Assembly (NCBI GenBank): GCA_003117195.1
Contig: BDSI01000001.1
Location: 2,208,164 to 2,272,163, forward strand
Direction of reading: 5' to 3'
DNA: 64,000 bases
Source: Eudorina sp. 2006-703-Eu-15
Lineage: Eukaryota > Chlorophyta > Chlorophyceae > Chlamydomonadales > Volvocaceae
Shown here: one piece after another, positions 54,201-64,000 of the stretch
Layout of the letters: each line of letters starts with the position of its first letter
Position numbering within the stretch: the stretch's first letter is position 1
The notes under the pieces: generated by a model
Database searches by the model: none
The model's input: only the letters and a program-made list of their open reading frames with translations
What the model was told of the DNA's origin: nothing
Position numbers and translations under genes: made by a program

Positions 54201-54335
54201 GAACCGAGATATCGCCTTCGCATACAGCTCGCGGTCTGTTAGCAGCGCCACTAGTTTTGCGTTAACGAGTGCGTCGCTTATGTTGTGGATTTGCTTGGCA
54301 GCCTTGTTAAATTTCTTGGTTAGGGCTTCGGCCAT
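51273..54335 (-). CDS. HMOX: Heme oxygenase, C-terminally membrane-anchored, 260 aa
   Basis: Oxidative opening of heme to biliverdin, CO and iron, using electrons from a reductase or ferredoxin. Seven exons keep phase (783 nt): 54162-54335, 54070-54091, 53908-53992, 53125-53179, 52587-52748, 51926-52012, 51273-51470. The second exon is only 22 nt. Family marks in order: the proximal heme His (H17) in KAAKQIHNISDALV; RFYYVFNALESAL; FRADLEYYLGSDWE; LLLAHSYTQHLAIMAGGRM, the distal-helix region with its glycines; LPEGTGTAAFEF; FDEWGR; and LLDEHIAAFQYNNAIISAFP. A hydrophobic segment at about 232-249 followed by WVWQPPAGAA is a C-terminal membrane anchor as in animal-type enzymes. There is no transit peptide, so this is unlike the plastid HY1 type and closer to the second (HMOX2-like) green-algal enzyme. 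The start at 54335 is the first ATG and fits the family N-terminus. Confidence 0.95.
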
Positions 54336-55176
54336 GTCGCTGTGGGGCTTAATTCATCAGCAGAGGGTTGCTCAATTTCGATTATAGCATTGAAGAACGC
54401 GTCGCCGCTGCGCAACGGTTGCGACCTCTCGTCTCGTAATAGGCAGAGGTAAGCATTCATAACGACTGACCAACGGTTAACCGATGCTGCAACCGTCAGT
54501 CTGTAATCTTCTCGTTGTGGTAGAGTGGTGCCCTGCGCGGCAGTGCTGCACGTCCGTGGCGGTTTATATCGCCATGTGAAGACTCAGGAAGACTGAAAAA
54601 CATGTCCTGTTGGCCTGTTCTTAACCCCCCCCTGCTACCGTACGCAGCCGATCCCACTGGGCCCAGCCAAGCGCCAGCCCGGGCCACGTGGACGCTACAT
54701 GCGGGCTACAGCCCTCGTGCGCAAGCAAAACCCAGATAATGATTTTTTAGTCCCTTCCCTTCCGTTCGCAGCACAACGGCCGCCCTCGAGCGTTAAGCGG
54801 ACGGTACGTTCCTCCTCACGGCGGCGCCACACCGACCCCCGAGACCGGCAACCCCGCGGGCGAGATGTCGTGGCTGGTGTCAGCATGGTTGTGTACCCGA
54901 TAGGAGGTGGCCACGAGGGTCGTTTCAGGGAGGCCAGACTGGCTGCTGTGGGCAACTTTACTTCGCCATGTTCCCCGCGGAGAAACGCACGCACTGGTGG
55001 TGGTTGCGGATCACCTTGAATTTCTTGAATCCGACACAAAGTACGGCACCGAACTCCAGGGCAGCGCTCAGACAGACACATTCGGTTGGTATTCCATAAA
55101 CGTGCAATGTGTCAGTTTCCATTTGGTTCGTTGATAAAGGATTTGCGCTGGTCGTAGGCAGTCCTGGGTTCGCTTG
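54336..55176. other. Upstream region of heme oxygenase; no gene recognised
   Basis: About 840 bp containing the heme oxygenase promoter near 54340-54500. Two opposed frames of 106-128 codons at 54695-55081 have no family features. Confidence 0.45.
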
Positions 55177-56330
55177 ATTACGATATACAAAAGGTGCTCT
55201 TGCTTACGTGAAGGAGGCGGCGCGTCTCGGTGACCTCAACGCGCTGCGGCTGCTGCTGCAGACCGCGGATGACGGCGGCGGCGGGGAGGAGAGCTGTCTG
55301 ACCTCGGAGGACAAACATGACGCCGTGCGCTTGGCAGCCTGCAAGGGCAACCTGGAGGTGCTGGCAGAGCTGGCGGCGCGCGGCTGGCCGGTGCGGACCG
55401 ACGCCGTCCTGGACACGGCGCAGCGCGGATGCTTGACGACGCTGCAGTGGTGTGGAGGGACGCGCTTCAGGCGGCGCTGCAGCTGCGGGATGGTGCTGGC
55501 TTGGTGGAGCGCGCGGCCCTGTCCGGCAGCCTCGAGTTGGTGATGTGGCTGCGGCAGCAGTATAATTGCGCGTGGGACGAGCCGGCTGTGAAGGCCAGCA
55601 ACGTGGCGCTGCTGCAGTGGATGGTGGAGCAGGGCTGCCCAGTGGGGGTGAGCTGGGGTCCGTGTGTGATGGGGGGGAGGATTGGTAGCCCGGCCCTGGT
55701 TGAAGCGACTGAGGGGCTGGCTGGGAGCCCCAATAAAACTCATCGGGCAGCTTGCTGGAGATCTTCATGGAGACTGGGCACCCCGACACGTGTAGAGATG
55801 TACGGCAACAATGGTTTGCGCATCATTAGGCGCGTTGCATGAGCAGCTGTACGGGCAGCGTGGCAGCTACACGTACAGCTACCTTGGTTGTCGTGCACGG
55901 AAGCACGTGAACGTGTGCCTAGAGGTCATGCAGCTTTCGCCGACGTCGATGTATCTTGCTCCTCGTCGCGTAGCAACGCCTGCTCGGTTCAGGAGATCTG
56001 CGCCGCGCCCGCGAATCCGCTGACTGCGAGTCGCTCAAGACCGTTCCTTCCCGCCCTGCAAACTACCCTGGTCCCGGCCCCGGGCTCCCCTCACGTCCAG
56101 GACGGCGTCAAGCTGTGCGTTGACGCCCCTGTGAAAGATGACATGGCCGTCCTGCGCTGCCTGCACGCTCTGGGATGCAGCTGGGGCTGACTGCGGCTGA
56201 CGGCCCTCGCGTGTTCGTGCGGGCGCTGGGGGCCGGCGCTCGGCTTGATGTGCTGCGATGGCTGATCGCGAAGGGCTGCTCGGTGGACTGGGACCTGGCG
56301 GCGGATGGTGCGGCGGCGGCGGTGGTGGTT
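55177..56330 (+). pseudogene. Decayed ankyrin-repeat gene fragment
   Basis: Ankyrin-type helical repeats are visible in pieces: VKEAARLGDLNALRLLLQ, HDAVRLAACKGNLEVLAELA, LVERAALSGSLELVMWLRQQ, DDMAVLRCLHALGCSWG, and GARLDVLRWLIAKGCSVDW. These belong to the type common in large volvocine ankyrin families. The pieces lie in different frames: one base is missing near 55449-55462 (after TTLQW) and another shift lies near 56183-56195. No start codon precedes the first repeat and no clean end follows the last. The part at 55650-56090 is either an intron or decayed. Two indels could also be assembly errors, so loss of function is likely but not certain. Confidence 0.65.
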
Positions 56331-58332
56331 CCGGGGCGGAACATCCCGGAGGGTGTCGCGATCCGGGAGTGGACAGGGGGACACCTGCCGGTGGGAGCTG
56401 GTAGGCCACGTGGGGGAGGCGGCCTGGGCAGCGCAGCCGCAGCCACGACCCAAAATAAATCCAGTGCGCATCGTATTACTTTGTTTTGCGGGGCTGGGCG
56501 GCGCTAGGGGGTTTGGCATACAGGCATTATGCGGGCTTAGCTCAGCCCCTCACATTGCACGCGCTCCTGCTTTGCATGCTCAGGAACACGCACGGTACTC
56601 CTTCTCGTCCATCAAACTGATTTAATGACATGTAGGTGTGCCATGTGTCGCAAACAAACAGTCACTGCGGCCCCAGTTGAGGCGCGACCGATGAGCGCCG
56701 CATCGCGTTGTGCTAGGGGGAAGACCGCACGGTATGTACGGCAAGACTGCCGGGTCAGTGAGCGGTGGTGGTTGACGGCTCCCGCGCGCAGCCCGCGCCT
56801 TGAGGCATGTGGCCGTGATCTCGACTATGCCTACCGCTGCAACTACTACGACCAGTGGGGGGCGGGTCGCATTTGGACGTGGCGGCGGTTGTTTAGAGCA
56901 GAGCCGTGGGTCACGTGGCGCCGTACCTAACGGTTGAGCGTCGCACTCAGTGATCATCGATAGACAGTTGAGGGCTGGAAGTCTGGTCCAGGGGGCGGTG
57001 GCCTATGTTGGTTCGGATGGAGGAGAGTCGCTCTCCAAACTCCGGTGCGCAAGGGTCGCTCAGACCCGGCAGTGTTGCCGTACATACCGTACCAGAGTTG
57101 AGTCGGGCTGTGTAGCTGATCAACAGTCCGTCTGCGCCTGTACGGCGAACGAGCAGCTTAATCGCCGGTTTCCCTTTTAACCTTGCTTCCTGTGTGGCTG
57201 GTGCGTTAGTAGCTGTTGCTTCTGCTGGAGCTGGTGGTAGCTACCCGGGTATCACCGGGATTCGACTGCAGCCAATCCGTCATTCAGGCGCTGCGCCTGC
57301 TGTCACCGATGAACCTTGTGAAATCATGTAAACTAATCCATTCTTTACGATAATAGTGCTCTTGACCCAAAGTGTCTCCAAGATTGCAAGACGACTCCCC
57401 TGCTACGCAGCCTGCATGGCGCGCCCCTACGTCTTTCTCCAACGGCGCCTGGCCGCGAGTAGAGTGCGCGAGTGAGTTAAACCCTAGTTAACAACGGCCT
57501 CAGATGATAACTTGAACCTCACGCAATGAGCAGAAGGACTGTAGTGAAGTATGCTATCGCAGGGTACATGTTGCGGTCCGCGTCATTCTCCGTCGTTGTC
57601 CACTACTGACAATCAGGCCGCGACGCCGACGCCCTAGCGCGCCGATATATAAGGCCACGGTACAAAGAATGCGTATGCGCAAAACACAATGATGTACGCC
57701 GAGTAGTCGGATGTGCACGGGAGGGTCGACCACCAAGGCTTCCGCCTCTTCAGGGCCGAACCAACCCGCATCTGGCTCCCGCGTCATCCACAGCTAAAAG
57801 CTTGCCGCGGACATAAGATTCAATGGGCTCCAGAACCCAAGCCACACCACCGTCAGCCAAGTGGACGGGCCATAAGGACGGAGCACTGGCCTTACGAAAG
57901 CGCTGCCAGGGGACAGTCCGCCCCCGAGATATAGCAAGCCGAACAGTGACAGGAAGAACCCGGAATGCACCTGGAGTTTTGGAACCCGTACCGCCTGGCG
58001 GGAGGAAGTAGCCGAGAGGTCCCCCGGAGGCCGTAGGGATACCAGCCCATTCCATCGCGTCCTCGACCTGCGGTTACCGCAAGCCAGCCCCACCCCTACC
58101 CTTAACGAGTCACAGAAATGCACACAGCTGACTTCCAGACGACAACCCTGTAGACATCTGGGCGATCTGCAAGCGACACATCCGCCTCGGTGAACTGTGC
58201 ACTAACCTTGATGGTGTTCCAAGCGATTTGTGAGGTCACTGCTGCAGCCGGCACATCCATGTAACGACATCCTCATCTGAGTCAAAACGACCCTTAACAC
58301 GTACTCTCGCGATGAACCACAGGGACTGCTCA
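56331..58332. other. Intergenic, no gene recognised
   Basis: About 2 kb with scattered frames of about 75-105 codons on both strands. A minus-strand frame at 57750-58055 contains LADGGVAWVLEPIESYVRGK and looks protein-like, but it matches nothing I recognise and has no splice partner. It could be a retroelement scrap. Confidence 0.4.
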
Positions 58333-58533
58333 CTACACCCTCTTGATCTCAGAGCCCTGCATCAAGCGGGCTCTCGCGTCTGCATCGTCAAAGTCGACAC
58401 GTATCCGATGTCGTACACGTGTCCAAACCCCGCAATTGAACAGGACGTCCGCGTCGCACAGCAGCATGTGTAAGAAAAGTGTCTGTTCCAGACCTTTCCA
58501 CGGCCCCTTCCAATCGGTCCTTTCGTACAGGTA
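58333..58533 (-). CDS. Possible terminal coding exon, unknown
   Basis: Behind a possible acceptor (CCGTCTAG) the minus strand reads 66 codons to a stop TAG at 58333: YLYERTDWKGPWKGLEQTLF and onward with LLCDADVLFNCGVWTRVRHR. Residue composition looks like real protein, unlike the other frames here. Another protein-like stretch, MEGRVFAPVPDSMGIIRIVD, lies upstream at about 58830-58930 in the 3' flank of the transporter gene. I could not join the two with confidence. No family is recognised. Confidence 0.3.
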   Translation of the reverse strand, partial: YLYERTDWKGPWKGLEQTLFLHMLLCDADVLFNCGVWTRVRHRIRVDFDDADARARLMQGSEIKRV

Positions 58534-59085
58534 CTAGACGGAAAGGTAAGCAGTTTCTTCACCATACAATTACACAGCACCTGCTAATAACACACATTCA
58601 CGTAGAACGAACACAAGCACAGCTGCACTATCCACGCAAGACATGGTCTTTTAGTCACGAAAAGGGGCGCGCGCTCTGGAAGCATGAGGCTCACGTCCCA
58701 CTACGATAGTGCCCGCTTGCCGAACCGAGACATGTGGCTGGGTCTGACATATATCTGCTTGCTAATGCCTGAAGTGCTATGCACGGCTCGCTGCGTTCCG
58801 GTGACTGAATCCCACCCAATAAGGCTTGGTATCCCTCCAGACCGCAACTAGCGTGACCAGGTCCACAATCCTGATAATGCCCATGCTGTCCGGAACGGGA
58901 GCGAATACACGACCTTCCATGCTTGGATGATGTGCTCCGGATAGGCATCCTCCTACGTTGTCACCTGCACCTTCAGATCATGAGAACCAACCTGCCCACC
59001 CAACCCACTTGCACCGACCCAGCCTAAGGGGTATCTGCCATGCTTGAATAGAAGTCCGCTGCAATAATACGTCCGACATCGGTGG
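58534..59085. other. 3' flank of the transporter gene
   Basis: About 550 bp after the transporter stop codon, probably its 3' UTR, ending at the TGTAA element at 58570-58574. It also contains the protein-like minus-strand stretch mentioned for the possible exon at 58333-58533. Confidence 0.4.
58570..58574 (-). terminator. TGTAA poly(A) element
   Basis: TGTAA on the minus strand, 512 bases after the transporter stop at 59086. It is the first such element downstream. Confidence 0.45.
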
Positions 59086-61257
59086 TCACTGCGATCGCTT
59101 CGGAGATTGCTCGTAGAATGTACCCGCCAGGACGCTGCACGGACAGCAATGCATGTCAGCACAGGCTTGTTAGGTGCGAACGGAACAACAAAGCTGTGTG
59201 TTAAAGTCGTGCGGACGCAGATGACCATATTGAGTTGACGGTGAGAGAACAAGCGCATTTCGGCATAAATCGCCTTTGCTACAGTGCGTGCTCCACCTAC
59301 TGAGCGCCATGCAACCAGACATGTCGTGATGCAACGAGCATTGCAAATGCCCTGACACGCAATGTGCGAACCTACGACAGCTAGTTAATCCCTCTTACGT
59401 TCCCCCCATCTGTTAACAGTTAGTTAGTTCCGGGAAACCGGTCAGCAGGGCTTCGTCCGTGTGACCTACCAGACAAGCAGGAAGCCGATGCCGACCGGCG
59501 TCGCGTGCTTGTCCCAAATGAGCACGTTGATGACGACTGTAACAATCTTGCAGAGGATCCCAACAATTGTAAACATAGTCGCGGACACAGTGTCGCGCAG
59601 AAGGTAGGCACTGTGTGACATGCAGATCCCCACTAAGCATGAGAGGATCACCGGAAACAGCACTCCTGGCGTCCAGGACACGGCAAGGAGCTTGTCCTGC
59701 TCGCCCACCATGGGAAGCGCGAACAGGAGCGGCCCCAGCGCAATGGCGTTGGTGTAGTACACCCGACTCCAGTTAGTCATCTGCATGACATCCAGTGCGC
59801 GATCGTCAAGGATACGGTACTCCGCTAAAGATTCAGGGTTATGGCAGTTACACCTCCATCCACATCAGTGCCCACAAGGGTTTATGAAGTACCCAGCCAT
59901 GCCGCCGAAATTACCAGTCGCACAGTGGTGGCCGCGTGCTCACCTTCACGGTCTCGCACATGTGTTTCACGTACACGGTATCAAACGTGAAGAAAGCGTA
60001 CCTGCAAATCAAGACAAATAAAATGTGTCATAGCATTGGAAAGCTGCATACTGCGCGCAAGGTGCACCCACAAGTGAGACATGCGTAAACCCACCTGGCC
60101 ACTATGACAATGGATCCCGAACAAGATGCCATGAAATGGACCCGCGCACGCACTGTGACACGCAAATACTTCGTTTAGCCATCCACTTCTTAAGTTCCTG
60201 GCGCTGCCGGATGCAAGTTGAGCAGAGTGGTGGCAAGTGGCGCTCTGTGGGTACACAATAAATGCTTCGTCCGGAACAGTCATCGCCACCCACCAAAGCA
60301 GCAGCCAAACGTAAGCGTCGATCTTGAAGCCGCTGTCCGTCAGCACGTAGCCAACGCTGCCCCCAAGCAGCACCAGCAGACTGATCCATGATCGCACACT
60401 AGGCAAGGTCCTCCCGAGAAAAATGTAGTCGCAGATGGACAGAATCTGAACGGCACATGGAAGCCGACACCATGGGGTCACGAGCTTCCGGCGGCGTGTA
60501 AACCGCATACTTATGCAGCCAGCGCTCGGGTGGAAAGTTCCATGCCCGCAATGGTCAAGGCCATCGCCACCACGGTTAGACACTAGTGAGATCGTTATCA
60601 TGCCAATGTTGATGGGGCATCTCTTCCACGAGGAAAACACGCGGCAACAACGCTCGAAACCGTCAGGTTTTGCCCGCCGCGCGCCGAACCACTCACCAGA
60701 GGAGTTGTGGAGCGGAACGTGATGAACGTCTCCACGTTAGCATGCTGCAAAACTTTAATGTTGGAGAAAATGGTCCCAAGAAACCTGAGCGGGGCGCAAG
60801 ATTGAGTCCACGCTTACAATGCCTAAGCGAACGCAATCGTTCCTTTTGATGCTTCTCTACAGCGCACTGGCGTGCCTGTTTCGTCCCATGGAGTCTTTGT
60901 CATGTGTGCTTACCCAACAACCACCCAGACGAACTTCTTCAGTTTCTCGAAGTCGGCAGCCTCGGCTGAAAGAGCCCCCGTATAGTGTCCGATGGAGACA
61001 GCAATTGCTGAGGAGAATAACTGGAGGCATAGTAGCGAGATCGGACAGGGGAAGTAGTGGATGGCCACCTTGTTGATGACGAGCATAGTCGAGCTACAAG
61101 CTGCGTAGTAGAGAATCACCATCGCCGTGACCCCTAGGCCTCCAAAGGCGACAGCCTTGGCAGTGCCGTGTGTCCCAGGGAGCGGCTTCCCTGTCTCCTT
61201 TGAACTGTCAAGCAATTGTGCCCTCTCCTCATCTGTGCCTCGATCTTTGTTGGTCAT
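59086..61257 (-). CDS. TPT-family nucleotide-sugar transporter, 333 aa
   Basis: Six exons keep phase (1,002 nt): 60914-61257, 60697-60784, 60294-60445, 59944-60001, 59470-59780, 59086-59134. It is a ten-helix antiporter of the drug/metabolite superfamily, expected in the Golgi, exchanging a nucleotide sugar for a nucleoside monophosphate. Family marks: helix 1 with INKVAIHYFPCPISLLCLQL; KVLQHANVETFITFRSTTPL followed by a CDYIFLGRTLPSVRSW segment, a hallmark of the plant GONST/GDP-sugar branch; GYVLTDSGFKIDAY; FFTFDTVYVKHMCETV; MTNWSRVYYTNAIAL; and the C-terminal half DTVSATMFTIVGILCKIVTV with the end GTFYEQSPKRSQ. The N-terminus is hydrophilic and acidic. ATG 61257 is the first good start. 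Substrate (GDP-mannose, GDP-fucose or another) cannot be read from sequence alone. Confidence 0.92.
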
Positions 61258-62377
61258 TCTTGCAGACGGTTGCTCAACCACACTGCTGGTTCACAAGATG
61301 TAGATATGTTGCCCGCAGATTATGAAGGACAATTGTTCTCCAGGACTCTATACGCCCAGCAACTGTTTAGGCGAGAATACAAAAGCTGGGTTGATAGGGA
61401 CTGGTTTTCAAAAACGTACGAGTTTGCGCGCGTTTTGCCGTCCACCGCGCCAAGAGCACCCATGAAAGGAAGCGTCTTCCCTGACCACCTCTGTACAGCT
61501 CTGACATGCAGTCGCAAATGTTCAGCGACACAATACAAAGTTGGCCAACACCGTACTTCCGTACAAGTCACGTCAGTCATCTTCTCGATGGTTGCAATGC
61601 GACGCAACTCTTGCCTTCCAACGCCACCAGATCGACTGGTCCTGCCTTGGGTGACCCTATTTGTTTGTGCGTTGGAAGTTTCGTGCGCTGTAAAATTGTG
61701 CGCATGCAACACCCGATGTGCACCGACGCCCTTTCCACACGTCGCCTCCGTGTGACACGACGTACCAATGCCGGACTTCATTTTTTCAGTGCGCAGAAGG
61801 TGCGCGAGGACCTACGTAGTGCACGTTGGGCCCATCACCCCCTGACGTGGCGTCTCACTGACTGTTAGATAGCACAAGTCACCGCCCAAGCTCAGCTCTT
61901 GTGGGGAGGCGGAGGTGGAATCCTGGAAAGGGATGCGGGGACCGGCCAGAGCAACCTGCGGATGGCTCAGCGCATCCAAGCACATCTTGTCCCCTGGCTG
62001 CGTCGCGCAGCGCATTGCTTCCCATCTGCGCTCTAACTGAAGCAGGACTTGGCATTATTCATGGCTTCTAGTCCCTTGTACTGCCCTGAAAGTGTCCCAC
62101 ACAATCGACTCACCCCAAAACGCACCGCACCCGGCCGGAGCCGTTGCCCTCTGCACCCTGTTCGGAGCCGTACTACCGCACACCTTGCATTTGACGCCCA
62201 AATCAGTTGGATTGTGCCTGATCGGCCCTCTTCGACCTAGGCAGGCTCCGCCAGCGTCTTCTTTGCCGAGGCGACCCTTTCGACACCACATTGCCCTGCC
62301 CCGTGCTTCTTTGCGCCGCGCCAACCGCCGATGCCCTCCAGCTGCGATGCCAGGCTGTGCGACCCACGGCTGGCGAC
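61258..62377. promoter_or_regulatory. Divergent intergenic region
   Basis: About 1.1 kb between the transporter start and the first credible ATG of the TIC62-like gene. It must hold the transporter promoter and probably 5' sequence of the right-hand gene. An in-frame stop near 62220 limits how far the right-hand frame can extend without an intron. Confidence 0.4.
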
Positions 62378-62833
62378 ATGAAGGCGCAGCCGCAGCCCCA
62401 GCGCCAGCCAGCGTCTGGGCTGAACACAGCGGAGGGCGGTGCCAGCCGGCGTGCCGCGCTGCTGGCCCTGACTGCGGGCCTGACGGGCTGGGCCACGGGC
62501 CTGGGCCTGGGCGCGGACCAGCTTCGCGCTTGGGCGGCTGAGGGCATTACCACGGTGCGCTTCCGCGGGGAATATCTCGGAGCATTTTTCGAATGGTTTG
62601 CCTGACATCTCAATTCATCAAGGGGCTCCACTTCGTGTGCCATTGCTTCATTTCCATGTGCCATTGCTCCAATTCGTGGGACACCATGCAGCCTGCTGTC
62701 CTGGGCGGGTGCTGGGTGGCTGGCGACTGCCCTTCCGTCGGGGTCACAGCAGCGGTCCTGTGGCTTGGGGTTTCAGCTGAGTCCTGTGGTCACTGGGTCA
62801 CCCACCGCATCGCGGTCGTCGCCGCTGAGCCGC

Positions 62834-62885
<52 letters not shown>

Positions 62886-63239
62886 GCAGCAGCAGCACCG
62901 AACTTCCCTCGGGAACCCTTAGCGGTTATTGACCGGCCGGGGGCGGCCTAAGCATGTGCGGGGGTTGGTCGACCGTGGAGGCGCGGGGCACGCAGTTCCC
63001 TGCTGCGGAGTGGCTCGGGTCGTGTAGGGGACCAAGAGGATGGTACGGAACCCAGCCGAGAGCCGACACGGAAGCGACGAGGGTCTTGGATCTCGTCTTG
63101 GGGGGACGTGACCGACGGGTCCCCGGGCCCCGGGTCTTTGCGGCGTCAGGTCTTCGTGGCGGGCGCGACCGGGAACACGGGCCGGCGAGTGGTGCAGCAG
63201 CTGCGGCAGGCGGGCTTCTCGGTGCGAGCTGGCGTGCGG
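62378..63239 (+). CDS. TIC62-like NAD(P)-binding protein, N-terminal part (probably cut by window edge)
   Basis: Two exons join in phase: 62378-62554 and 63150-63239; further exons lie to the right. The second exon is a textbook Rossmann start, VFVAGATGNTGRRVVQQLRQ, then AGFSVRAGVR. The GATGxxGRR glycine motif together with the VRAGVR ending matches the atypical short-chain dehydrogenases around plastid TIC62. The first exon carries a twin-arginine plus hydrophobic stretch (SRRAALLALTAGLTGWATGL) and an AWAAEG end resembling a plastid/thylakoid targeting region. The open frame continues upstream of ATG 62378 to about 62220 with transit-peptide-like composition, so the true start may lie in an earlier exon. 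The intron, or an extra exon, includes a CAG repeat. Confidence 0.55.
62836..62899. repeat. (CAG)n trinucleotide repeat
   Basis: About 16 CAG units, one CGG, then further CAGs. It lies between the two exons of the TIC62-like gene. Volvocine proteins often carry such runs as polyQ, polyA or polyS, so it may belong to an exon I did not resolve. Confidence 0.9.
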
Positions 63240-63320
63240 GTGAGTGGCGCCCGGATGTCCAACCGACGCCGGTCCATGGCAACGTGTACCGTCCGTCCGG
63301 CTGCTTGTATGCATTAGACA

Positions 63321-63349
63321 TGAATGAATAAATGAATGAATAAATGAAC
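63321..63349. repeat. (TGAA/TAAA) tetranucleotide run
   Basis: About seven units alternating between TGAA and TAAA, in the putative intron of the TIC62-like gene. Confidence 0.85.
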
Positions 63350-63480
63350 AGCACGTCAAATAGCATGTGTGTTTCGCAACGAAGGCGCCACGTGCGACGC
63401 AAGGAAAGCGCCCTGTCCTTGTCGGTGGTGACGCAAACGCAGCGTCCGCAACATTCTCAAGCGGCGGCGCAGGACTCTGG

Positions 63481-63637
63481 GGATGCCCGTTTGGGCACTA
63501 TTGACACGTGCCCAGTTCCCGGGGCAAGGGGACGGATGCCCGTTTGGGCAATATTGACACGTGCCTAGTTCCCGGAGCAAGGGGACGGATGCCCGTTTGG
63601 GCAATATTGACACGTGCCCAGTTCCCGGAGCAAGGGG
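63481..63637. repeat. Three tandem copies of a 53-bp unit
   Basis: Units start at 63481, 63534 and 63587. Each begins GGATGCCCGTTTGGGCA and contains TATTGACACGTGCC and AGTTCCCGG. They differ at only a few positions. Confidence 0.95.
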
Positions 63638-63736
63638 CGGACCCGGTCCCCACGGCGGAGGGACGGGCCGCGGCCAGAGCGGTGTCGTTTGGCGGGCGGG
63701 GGCGGGGCTCGACTTCTCCCGTGTCCATTCGCAACC

Positions 63737-63801
63737 TTTACAAGGTGGACCCTTAGTCCCGACCGGGCGATCCAACGGGCCCAGGTAGCGTCGTAGGCGC
63801 C
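63737..63801. repeat. Dispersed repeat, left-half copy
   Basis: It shares TTACAAGGTGGACCC, CCCGACCGG, TCCAACGGGCCCAG and TCGTAGG with 2654-2714. Confidence 0.75.
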
Positions 63802-64000
63802 ATGTGTTCAGTCCCGAGGCAGTGTGTGTGAGAGGTAGACAGGGTGAGGCGGAGGGAGGTAAAGGTAGAGAGAGAGGGACACAGACGGAGAGGGGAGAGA
63901 GAGAGGGAGGGGATGCCCGCCTAAGAGCTTGCCGGCGCCCCGGACCTGCAGGACACAAGCAAGGCCCTGGCGCTCGGGTTCGGAGCTGACCCACGGGTCA

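Larger units (their letters stand above)
63240..64000. other. Right edge: probable intron with repeats
   Basis: After the donor at 63240 no further TIC62-like exon was found. The stretch holds an (AATG/AATA) run (63321-63349), a 3 x 53-bp minisatellite, a dispersed-repeat copy, and a purine-rich AGAGAGGG tract near 63860-63910. Confidence 0.5.

Overview
The window looks like nuclear DNA of a volvocine green alga (Chlamydomonas/Volvox/Gonium group). Coding DNA is GC-rich and cut by many short GT-AG introns. Proteins carry long Ala/Gly/Gln/Pro-rich inserts. TGTAA poly(A) elements follow several genes, and pentanucleotide and hexanucleotide repeats fill introns. There is also an Osser-like Ty1/copia retrotransposon. 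Most genes below are hand-built exon chains; where a total length is given, reading phase was checked at every junction.

Layout, left to right. 558-6619 (-): eleven exons of a DPF-motif-rich protein ending in a domain resembling the mitochondrial K+/H+ exchange-related family, with one apparent 1-base deletion. 9163-11250 (-): a probable plastid-targeted coiled-coil protein of 288 aa. It is divergent from 11981-19858 (+), a 12-exon class I (RPD3-type) histone deacetylase of 1055 aa whose catalytic domain is split by a charged insert of about 340 aa. 19859-23045: no recognisable gene. 23051-28525: a copia element with identical LTRs and a 5-bp target duplication; its gag is wrecked by an 833-bp inverted duplication. 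30358-30996: a 3' fragment of a LINE with an (AACC)n tail.

33079-43621 (-): a ten-exon gene for a giant low-complexity/coiled-coil protein of about 2,700 aa, divergent from an Mpv17/PMP22-family gene (44690-46152 +). 47764-50620 (+): an unknown 4-TM protein, convergent with a heme oxygenase with a C-terminal membrane anchor (51273-54335 -, 22-nt microexon). 55177-56330 (+): a decayed ankyrin-type gene. 59086-61257 (-): a TPT/nucleotide-sugar transporter (333 aa). 62378 to about 63239 (+): the start of a TIC62-like NAD(P)-binding protein that probably runs off the right edge. The right end holds tandem repeats and one copy of a dispersed repeat also seen at 2654 and 22321.

The genes do not form one pathway; this is ordinary mixed eukaryotic gene order with two divergent pairs and one convergent pair. 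The most unusual object is the palindromic copia element. The most interesting host-gene feature is the inserted deacetylase domain.
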